From assembly GCA_003132765.1 (NCBI GenBank), contig PKYU01000586.1:1711-7136 (forward strand): DNA of 5,426 nucleotides. Reading direction: 5' to 3'. The notes below the pieces were generated by a model. That model was given only the letters and a program-made list of their open reading frames with translations, did no database searches and was not told the origin of the DNA. This DNA is from Chitinophagaceae bacterium. Lineage in GTDB: Bacteria > Bacteroidota > Bacteroidia > Chitinophagales > Chitinophagaceae. Of the stretch, positions 1 to 5,426 are shown piece by piece; within the stretch, counting starts at the first letter, position 1, and every line of letters starts with the position of its first letter. The position numbers and the translations under genes were made by a program.

Positions 1-1159
1 CGCCTTTTACGGGTTTCGCTAATCCACCATATGCCCAAAAATTAACGCCGGCAAGCATTCCATCCGAGCGCCTACTTGCCAGCCAGTCACTTAAGATTTT
101 ACTATAATAATAATTCCTCAAGGTAGTTGGCGAATCTATATTATAAGAATGGTGATCTCTTGGTAAACCAAATTCCTCAATCACTAAAGGCTTATTTAAA
201 ACAGAAGCGACTTTTTCATGAACATCTAAATACCTTGAAGTTTTGGTGATAATTGAATCCATACCTTCCGCAATATTTGTTCCCCTAAACCACGACCAGT
301 TTTTGGGCCAGATATGAATGGTGAGATAATCAATATTTTTATCATCATGAATTTCCTTATATAACTCAATATCATCTGTGCTCATATACCCTTCTGTTCC
401 GGTTGTAACCAGGTGGTTTGGGTCAAGTTTTTTAATATAACCTGCGGTATTACTGATAAATTTTTTATAGGCATCAACTGTCGAAGACCTCATTGGACGG
501 GGTTCATTCGCTATTTCCCAGGCCATAATAGCCGGGTCTTCTGAATACTTTTTATGAGTAACTGAATTGGTATGACTGATAATATATTTTACCTGCTTAA
601 AATAATCTGCCATACATTTTTCACAGGTATAAAACATGCTTGTGTATTTTCCTGTTTCGCTCCAGGGAATATTTTTTAAAAATGCTGAATCAGGAATCAA
701 ACTATTCCATTTAAGGTATTGAAGAAAGCCACCACTCCAGTTCCAGTTGTTGCTAAGGTAAATAACGGCTGTCATTTTTCTTTTTCCTAATTCATATAAA
801 AGTGCATCCATCCCTTTTAAAAATCCGAGATTAAAGACACCTTCTTCAGATTGCAAGGGAGGACCCACTCTTTGAACTCCGTTAATTAACCCTTTGCCTT
901 CTGCGCCTGCCAGTACACGAACATTAGTGATCCCATTTGATTTCAAAAAATCAAGCTCTTCTTTTAACCTGTTCAGTCCTTTCTGTTTATCTTTTTTAAG
1001 TGCGAGTAAGCCGCCGTACCAATAATTGGTACCTATATAATAATAAGGATGAATACTGAGAACGAATTGATCTCCCTTAACCTGTACAAATTCTGATTGA
1101 GCAGAAATAATCTGAAAGAATAAAATAGTACATAATAAAACAAGAATCTTTTTTGCCAT
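1..1159 (-). CDS. Secreted GH5 subfamily 7 beta-mannanase/mannosidase, C-terminus cut by window edge
   Basis: This is a retaining glycoside hydrolase expected to cleave beta-1,4-mannosidic bonds in mannan, glucomannan or their oligosaccharides. The frame stays open for 386 codons from an ATG at 1159 to the left window edge. Residues 1-20 form a Sec signal peptide with likely cleavage after ISA, and no lipobox is seen, so the enzyme is exported but not obviously lipid-anchored. GH5 landmarks appear in order: GTNYWYGG near 43-50, R81 in NVRVLAG, NNWNWSGG near 137-144, HTNSV near 196-200, WEIANEPRP with predicted acid/base E219, H282 in HIWP, IEEFG with predicted nucleophile E329, and W375 in NFWAYGG. 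The WSGG, TNSVT and NEPRP combination is typical of bacterial GH5_7. This subfamily contains endo-mannanases and also exo-mannosidases such as Cellvibrio mixtus CmMan5A, so the mode of action is open. Roughly 40-60 residues are probably missing, but both catalytic glutamates are present. C179 and C182 are the only cysteines after the signal peptide. Confidence 0.88.
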   Translation of the reverse strand, partial: MAKKILVLLCTILFFQIISAQSEFVQVKGDQFVLSIHPYYYIGTNYWYGGLLALKKDKQKGLNRLKEELDFLKSNGITNVRVLAGAEGKGLINGVQRVGPPLQSEEGVFNLGFLKGMDALLYELGKRKMTAVIYLSNNWNWSGGFLQYLKWNSLIPDSAFLKNIPWSETGKYTSMFYTCEKCMADYFKQVKYIISHTNSVTHKKYSEDPAIMAWEIANEPRPMRSSTVDAYKKFISNTAGYIKKLDPNHLVTTGTEGYMSTDDIELYKEIHDDKNIDYLTIHIWPKNWSWFRGTNIAEGMDSIITKTSRYLDVHEKVASVLNKPLVIEEFGLPRDHHSYNIDSPTTLRNYYYSKILSDWLASRRSDGMLAGVNFWAYGGLAKPVKG

Positions 1160-1355
1160 ACTTAATATTAAAAAATATTCTTAAAGAATAATTAAGAACG
1201 GCATAGAAAATTATTTTAAAGCTTATTATAATAACACCGTATGCTTTGATAACTCAGAGACAAAAAGTTCAATTCTTTTTTATAATTTCTTATAATAAAT
1301 CCAATATCGAATTTCAAGCGGGCCTTCAAATAACAACTATGCTATGAACTCAGAA
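1160..1355 (-). promoter_or_regulatory. AT-rich 196-base gap, possible leader or secondary promoter region for the GH5 gene
   Basis: This is by far the longest gap in the window, since the other gene junctions are 20-22 bases. It is strongly AT-rich and holds no open frame of note. I searched the minus strand for the Bacteroidota promoter pattern, TTTG about 20 bases before TAnnTTTG. The nearest match is a TTTG with TATTGGAT 20 bases downstream, around 1295-1335, whose second half fits poorly. No GC-rich stem followed by a T run is visible after the upstream stop codon at 1356. It could be an extra promoter, a processing or stability segment in a single long mRNA, or a spacer. A regulatory role is inferred only from its length and the palindrome at its GH5-proximal end. 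Confidence 0.35.
1161..1196 (-). repeat. Imperfect palindrome just upstream of the GH5 start codon
   Basis: The inner part, 1176-1190, is a 15-base palindrome with 7-base arms TATTCTT and AAGAATA around one central base. Outer arms CTTAAT at 1161-1166 and ATTAAG at 1191-1196 are also complementary, giving a nested inverted repeat that ends one base before the ATG at 1159. In RNA it could form a weak A/U-rich hairpin covering the translation start region, and in DNA it could be a protein-binding site. The arms contain little G or C, so chance in AT-rich DNA is a serious alternative. Confidence 0.4.
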
Positions 1356-2651
1356 TTAATTTAATCCCATATTATCCACAAAAATAGAAAATCCTCCTGT
1401 ACCGTTATATTCTTTGATCCAAATATCAGTTAATGTAGATGAAGTTGTGAGACTGGAAAGCGAAATTTGATAGTCAGTCCACTTACCTTCAACCAAGGTA
1501 ATTGTATAAGAATCCTGCTGATTTATTCCAATATTAATTTTCAAACCATTAGAACCAGGACCACCGTAAATGGAAATTTTAAATGAAGAATATGGAGCTA
1601 AATTAATGCTGGCGCCTCCAAGTTGTAAAGGAGAACCATAGCCACCCACATAATCAATCCTGGCAGAATATGTACCTGTTTCCACGGGAGAAGTATTATT
1701 ATAATTTACGGTACCTCCCCATCCGCCACCTATCCAACCACTATTAGTCCAGTTAGAAGTAACACCCTCGTCATAAATAGGAAATGCGAGACCGGCTACA
1801 AGTATCGATAACGATGATTTGCTTGTACCCAAACCGTAAGGCGTGGCAACTGTGATAGTACCTGAAATTGCGCCGGAGGGAACTTTAAATGTTATAGTGC
1901 TATCATTAACAACAGCATATGAAATTGAAGTTGAACCAAGCATTAAAGAGGTTGCACCTGTGAATCGCACGCCCGACACAGTTATTAAATCGCCTGTACT
2001 GCCGCTTAAAGGAGAAAACGAATTTATTACCGGTGAGAAATCAACATTAAAAGGAATACTATCTACACCGTTAGGATTCATTACAGTAATGTATTGATTA
2101 CCCGGTCCGGCTTTTAATGGTACTGTTGCCTGTATTTTATGATTTGTGAACAGTGTTGGACTAAAGCTCGCTGCAACGCCCCCAAATTTTACACTATTTA
2201 CCAATGAAAAATTAACTCCTGATATTATTACTGTCGCTCCCGGTAAAGCTTTTTTTGGAGATACTGAATCTATTTTTGGAACTGGAGGAGTCAGCAATAT
2301 TGTAAACTGATATGACGCATACCCTTTTCCATCGGGGAGGTAAACCTGGAGATAAAGCGGGCCCAATGGCAAACTATCGGGAACAATTACATTTATCGCT
2401 GTATCCGTATTATTACCAGCGCTAAAGGTTGTAACTTCTGTAGTACCGAAACGAACATCGGAAACATTTTTTAGATTGTTACCTCTTATAGTTATCTGCG
2501 TGCCTGCTTTAGCGCTAGAGGGAGAAAGTGATGTAATCTTAGGTAATTGTTGGGACGGAAATACATCTTTCTTTTTGCAACTCCATTCTGTTACTATTAA
2601 AAGCAATATAGGAATGCCTATATAAAGCAGATTTTTAAAATGTTTTGACAT
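1356..2651 (-). CDS. SGBP-B: lipoprotein with three IPT/TIG domains and a C-terminal carbohydrate-binding-like domain
   Basis: This is a probable surface glycan-binding protein of 431 residues in the place where SusE/SusF-like proteins normally lie. A hydrophobic N-terminal segment (about 8-20) is followed by C25 and then lysines KKK, the usual look of a Bacteroidota lipoprotein. However, the residues before the cysteine are E22, W23 and S24, which is a poor lipobox. Three IPT/TIG immunoglobulin-like domains follow at about 37-119, 125-204 and 207-285, each opening with a P.I.S.SP-type strand, then a G..ITI.G.N/F-type strand and a V.FG-type strand. Residues about 288-431 form a Gly- and aromatic-rich beta domain with a WIGGGWGG stretch near 306-313, the motif GKWT at 389-392 and an ending FVDNMGLN. 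The same pattern ends SGBP-A. The ATG at 2651 is 22 bases after the SGBP-A stop, so co-transcription is likely. Ligand binding is inferred from architecture and context; no catalytic motif is seen. Confidence 0.8.
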   Translation of the reverse strand: MSKHFKNLLYIGIPILLLIVTEWSCKKKDVFPSQQLPKITSLSPSSAKAGTQITIRGNNLKNVSDVRFGTTEVTTFSAGNNTDTAINVIVPDSLPLGPLYLQVYLPDGKGYASYQFTILLTPPVPKIDSVSPKKALPGATVIISGVNFSLVNSVKFGGVAASFSPTLFTNHKIQATVPLKAGPGNQYITVMNPNGVDSIPFNVDFSPVINSFSPLSGSTGDLITVSGVRFTGATSLMLGSTSISYAVVNDSTITFKVPSGAISGTITVATPYGLGTSKSSLSILVAGLAFPIYDEGVTSNWTNSGWIGGGWGGTVNYNNTSPVETGTYSARIDYVGGYGSPLQLGGASINLAPYSSFKISIYGGPGSNGLKINIGINQQDSYTITLVEGKWTDYQISLSSLTTSSTLTDIWIKEYNGTGGFSIFVDNMGLN

Positions 2652-2673
2652 ATTAAGTGTATTAAAAAGTTAT

Positions 2674-3711
2674 CTATTGTTTTATCAAAATCACATTATC
2701 AAAATAGAGCGTTTGATCAGTATTAGGCCCCGTTATCTGAAAATCAAATCTTTGACAAGTAACTGCGCTAAAACCGGCCAGGGACATTGGAACTACTATG
2801 TGTGTCCATTTACCGGCAGGAACTGTAACATTGGTACTGCCAGCTGACCCACTTATAACAGCGTCAGGAAATACCTTTAACGTATTATCGTTAGCTCCCC
2901 CCCTTATCCATAAGGACAACGACTGATAATTAGAAAGATTCAAGACATTATCACTATGAAAGCTCATACCCTGGGAGCCACCGGCAGTAAATACTTCTTT
3001 CAATGATACCGTTCCCGAAACTGCATAGGCTGTGGATTTACTTGAATTATCCCATGACCAGTCCTGCATGCCCGGGCCATAATCTTCTGTGAAAAATTTA
3101 ATTTGCTGATCCATATTAATCAATGAAAAAGTTGTAGTAGATGATCCGGCATTATTGGAAACCGTAAGTTTTGCAGAAGGAACTGACGAAGCCGGCATTT
3201 TGATAATCAACTGAGTGGCAGTAGCTGAAATAATAGTTCCTGTATCTGAAGTCCCGACGAGCGAAACATGGTTCGCTGTTTGAAGATAATTGCCTGTAAT
3301 AGTTACTGTATTTCCTGCCTCCCATTCAGTTGGAAATGCTGATTCCAAAGTCGGTACCGCTAAAACTGTGAAAGGCACACTAAACTGATACCCGGACGAA
3401 TTTGTAAATACGATATGCTGGGTTCCTACGTTGGCTCCGGAGGGTACACGAAATATCACAGCGCCGTCGGTGTTAAAATTTGTATTGAATGCGATTGGTA
3501 CATTGCCAAGGTCAAAAACGGCTGATTGAATATCCTTTAGGCCGCTTCCTGTTAAAGTTATAACTGTATTTCCAGCCGCTGAATCTGGTGTTATGGTTTT
3601 TAAAGTAGGAGTAACATGAACATCTTTTGTGCAAGACGCCCCAACAATAACGAGAGCAAATATGCAAATCGCATAGTTGACAAATGGTATTCTATAAATT
3701 ATTTTATTCAT
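2674..3711 (-). CDS. SGBP-A: lipoprotein with two IPT/TIG domains and a C-terminal carbohydrate-binding-like domain
   Basis: This is a probable surface glycan-binding protein directly after susD. I chose the ATG at 3711 (345 residues). The open frame could start three codons earlier at a TTG at 3720, but ATG leaves a 20-base gap after the SusD stop, matching the other junctions, and still gives a full signal peptide. The lipobox is GASC with C27 followed by TKD. Two IPT/TIG domains lie at about 35-117 and 118-197. The C-terminal domain, about 205-345, has DWSW near 217-220, a strand NLSNYQSLSLWIRGG at 258-272, GKWT at 300-303 and YFDNVIL at 336-342. These positions line up with SGBP-B, where the equivalent residues are NL..Y.S......GG at 350-364, GKWT at 389-392 and FVDNMGL at 424-430. 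The two proteins are therefore probably diverged paralogues. The beta-sandwich reading is inferred from strand pattern and aromatic content. Confidence 0.8.
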   Translation of the reverse strand: MNKIIYRIPFVNYAICIFALVIVGASCTKDVHVTPTLKTITPDSAAGNTVITLTGSGLKDIQSAVFDLGNVPIAFNTNFNTDGAVIFRVPSGANVGTQHIVFTNSSGYQFSVPFTVLAVPTLESAFPTEWEAGNTVTITGNYLQTANHVSLVGTSDTGTIISATATQLIIKMPASSVPSAKLTVSNNAGSSTTTFSLINMDQQIKFFTEDYGPGMQDWSWDNSSKSTAYAVSGTVSLKEVFTAGGSQGMSFHSDNVLNLSNYQSLSLWIRGGANDNTLKVFPDAVISGSAGSTNVTVPAGKWTHIVVPMSLAGFSAVTCQRFDFQITGPNTDQTLYFDNVILIKQ

Positions 3712-3731
3712 AAAAAGCAATTTTATCTGAT

Positions 3732-5303
3732 TTAATAATAAGCAACAGCGGGTTTAGCTAATTCAGGGTCTGCCACCACTTCGTCTGATGGTATAGGTAA
3801 GAAAAGCTGCGAAGCCGCGGTAAGATTTGCTACAACATGATTTACCGTTCCATTGCCGTTTAAAGTTCCTCTTTCCTGTGAATTAATTATTTGTTGTGCT
3901 TTAGTAAAACCTTGTCTTTGAATATCGTACCAATAATCGCCCTCAAAAGCAAACTCCACTCTTCGTTCATGCAATATTTGTTGTTTGGTAAGACTATTAA
4001 GTGATGGTAATCCCGCTCTGTTTCGTACCTGGTTAAATACTGCCAATGCTGAAGCATCAGTAGTAGACGCATTGGTACCCAAAATTCCTTCCGAATAAAT
4101 AAGTAATACATCAGCATATCTCAATAAATATAGATTTAACGCATCACCAAAAGCACTAGTCGGATCGCCTCCGTTATTAGCCGGACCGTTGATATATTTT
4201 AATGAATTGGACCTTGTTCCCGTTGTTATATGGGTAGCATCGTCAGAATTTCCGGCCAATGAAGTGTCGTAACTAAATCCGTTAGGAAAATTAGAATTTT
4301 TCCAGTTTGGATTTTTATAACCTTGCTGCATTACTGACCATCCTTTTCTGAGATCACCGGGTTCATAGGAGTTCAAGAGATCGAGCGTTGGAATTACAGA
4401 AGAATAGCCTGTGCCAAAATCAGGTTTCATAAGTGTAGAAGGACCGGCGTAAGCCTGGATATCATTGGCATAAGAATAACCTCCTGCAATCCATTGCAAA
4501 GCGAATAAAGATTCGGAATTATTATTAGCCTTTGCTGTTGTAAACATCTTTCCATAGTCAGGATATAAAGAATATTTTCCAGATTGAATTACTTCATTAG
4601 CTTTTATTGCCGCTGTGTCATAAACGCCTTCATAAAGATAAATTTTAGCGGCCATGCCTGCTGCAGAATATTTTGTTACGCGACCAGGCTGATAGGGTAA
4701 TTCAGGCAAACCTGCTTCAGCAGCAGCTAAATCATTTAACGAAAACCTTAATACATCTTTTTGAAAATATCTGGGAACGTTATAATTTCCTGAACCTGCT
4801 AAAGCAACAGGATCCGCAACTATCGGCGCATCACCAAAAGTTCGGGCAATAAAAAAATAAGCAACACCTCTTATAAATCTTGCCTCAGCAATCCCCTGGT
4901 CAATGTAAGATGCATTGCTTTCATTTCTTATCTGCTGAAAAGTGTTTATCAATACTGTGGCGTTACCGGCTACTTTATAAAACGCCTGCCATGCTAACAA
5001 GTCCTGCCCATCTGTGCTTTGAACTGTAAAATAAACATAGGTGTTATTGCCATAGTTAGGATCTCCTGCTGAAGTAAGCATATTGCCGCCATAAACCTCA
5101 CCTATGCAATGAAAGGCTTTATCCAGCCAGTTGTACCATACCTGGTTATATAAAAGACTTGTAGCGCCCTCTACCTGTTCAGCATTGGTATAATAATTAT
5201 CTACAGTTGGATTATTGAGAGAAGGCCTGCTCAAAAAACTTTTTTTACAGGAAGCCAATGTGATTAAGATAACTACCAGCAGGTATATTATTTTATTTTT
5301 CAT
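3732..5303 (-). CDS. susD: SusD/RagB-family outer-membrane glycan-binding lipoprotein
   Basis: SusD proteins cap the SusC channel on the cell surface, capture oligosaccharides and release them for TonB-driven import. At 523 residues this one has the usual family length. It has a canonical lipoprotein signal (LASC, C19, followed by KK). The typical SusD N-terminal region follows with PT.DNYY around 32-38 and an AEQVEGAT helix near 41-48. TPR-like helical segments include AEARFIRGVAYFFIARTFGD at 139-158 and the KYSAAGMAAKIYLYEG region at 211-226. The C-terminal hallmarks are strong: LLRYADVLLIYSEG near 393-406, VRNRAGLP near 426-433, ILHERRVEFAFEG.YWYDIQR near 443-463, and LFLPIPSDEV near 500-509. 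The ATG at 5303 lies 21 bases after the susC stop codon, in an A/T run with no Shine-Dalgarno, the normal arrangement for a susC-susD operon. Which sugar it binds cannot be read from the sequence. The symbol is used in the family sense, not to imply starch. Confidence 0.96.
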   Translation of the reverse strand: MKNKIIYLLVVILITLASCKKSFLSRPSLNNPTVDNYYTNAEQVEGATSLLYNQVWYNWLDKAFHCIGEVYGGNMLTSAGDPNYGNNTYVYFTVQSTDGQDLLAWQAFYKVAGNATVLINTFQQIRNESNASYIDQGIAEARFIRGVAYFFIARTFGDAPIVADPVALAGSGNYNVPRYFQKDVLRFSLNDLAAAEAGLPELPYQPGRVTKYSAAGMAAKIYLYEGVYDTAAIKANEVIQSGKYSLYPDYGKMFTTAKANNNSESLFALQWIAGGYSYANDIQAYAGPSTLMKPDFGTGYSSVIPTLDLLNSYEPGDLRKGWSVMQQGYKNPNWKNSNFPNGFSYDTSLAGNSDDATHITTGTRSNSLKYINGPANNGGDPTSAFGDALNLYLLRYADVLLIYSEGILGTNASTTDASALAVFNQVRNRAGLPSLNSLTKQQILHERRVEFAFEGDYWYDIQRQGFTKAQQIINSQERGTLNGNGTVNHVVANLTAASQLFLPIPSDEVVADPELAKPAVAYY

Positions 5304-5324
5304 TTTTTTAAATTAGTTTAATTA

Positions 5325-5426
5325 TTAAAATATAATATTGGCACCTATTGTTAGTGAGCGTGGATTAGGATAGTGACCATAATCAATATTTCTGTTTAAT
5401 ACACTACCATTATATCCACCCAGTTC
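5325..5426 (-). CDS. susC: C-terminal end of a SusC/RagA-type TonB-dependent transporter (partial)
   Basis: Only the last 33 codons and the TAA stop are inside the window; the gene continues beyond the right edge. The visible peptide ends with YPNPRSLTIGANIIF. The Y-P-x-P-R-S-x-T-x-G pattern followed by a final amphipathic strand ending in phenylalanine is the normal end of SusC-family outer-membrane barrels, where the last strand and terminal aromatic residue serve BAM-dependent insertion. Its position immediately before a susD gene, with a 21-base gap, supports the call. SusC carries oligosaccharides across the outer membrane with energy from TonB. The plug, TonB box and any N-terminal carboxypeptidase-like domain lie outside the window, so the subtype (for example an anti-sigma-linked one) cannot be judged. 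As with susD, the symbol denotes the family. Confidence 0.9.
   Translation of the reverse strand, partial: ELGGYNGSVLNRNIDYGHYPNPRSLTIGANIIF

Noticed and set aside
1223..1234. Perfect 12-base palindrome TTATTATAATAA
   Set aside because: It is made only of A and T, has no loop and sits in very AT-rich DNA; chance is the simplest explanation.
1295..1335. Possible Bacteroidota promoter (TTTG, 20-base spacer, TATTGGAT on the minus strand)
   Set aside because: The distal element matches TAnnTTTG poorly, and short TTTG words are frequent in AT-rich DNA, so it is not listed as a promoter.
1251..1354. Repeated 8-base word AACTCAGA at 1251-1258 and 1347-1354
   Set aside because: Two copies of an 8-mer about 96 bases apart with no shared flanks are not enough to call a repeat or recombination site.
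1300..1355. Possible intrinsic terminator after SGBP-B
   Set aside because: Only 3-4 base complementary arms were found and no stable GC stem followed by a T run on the minus strand.
1843..2097. Plus-strand open frame of 84 codons
   Set aside because: It lies wholly opposite the SGBP-B TIG domains, shows no recognisable domain or signal, and is explained as an antisense shadow of a real gene.
3887..4117. Minus-strand open frame of 76 codons in another frame
   Set aside because: It is contained in susD over its conserved C-terminal region, and its composition looks like an out-of-frame translation.
1..5426. CRISPR arrays, insertion sequences, tRNA or other RNA genes, phage or toxin genes
   Set aside because: No regularly spaced repeats, transposase motifs, terminal inverted repeats or tRNA-like folds were seen; nearly all the window is coding sequence of a glycan-uptake operon.

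Overview
The window looks like a piece of a Bacteroidota chromosome, probably from the Chitinophaga/Sphingobacteria side of the phylum, though that placement is a guess. The evidence is a SusC/SusD pair, lipoproteins with lysines just after the acylated cysteine, AT-rich DNA, and start codons preceded by A/T runs with no Shine-Dalgarno motif. Every gene I can support is on the minus strand, so transcription runs from the right edge to the left edge.

In transcription order the layout is: the last 33 codons of a SusC-type TonB-dependent transporter (5325-5426, cut by the window edge); a complete SusD-type lipoprotein (3732-5303); a lipoprotein with two IPT/TIG domains and a C-terminal beta-sandwich-like domain (2674-3711, called SGBP-A here); a second such lipoprotein with three IPT/TIG domains (1356-2651, SGBP-B); an AT-rich gap of 196 bases (1160-1355) with an imperfect palindrome against the next start codon; and a secreted GH5 enzyme with subfamily-7 (beta-mannanase/mannosidase) signatures (1-1159, C-terminus outside the window). 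The gaps between the first four genes are only 20-22 bases, which indicates one operon. The GH5 gene stands slightly apart.

Together this reads as a polysaccharide utilization locus for a beta-mannan-type glycan (mannan, glucomannan or galactomannan). SGBP-A and SGBP-B would hold the polysaccharide at the cell surface, the GH5 enzyme would cut it or process the oligosaccharides, and SusC/SusD would import the products. The substrate call rests on the GH5 gene alone. No regulator, transposon, tRNA, CRISPR array or convincing terminator was found.

The locus type is known and I see no wholly new system. The points most worth a second look are the shared but divergent C-terminal domain of the two TIG lipoproteins, a cluster of Bacteroidota O-glycosylation-type motifs in the TIG region of SGBP-B, the atypical lipobox of SGBP-B, a lone CxxC pair in the GH5 enzyme, and the palindromic leader before the GH5 gene.
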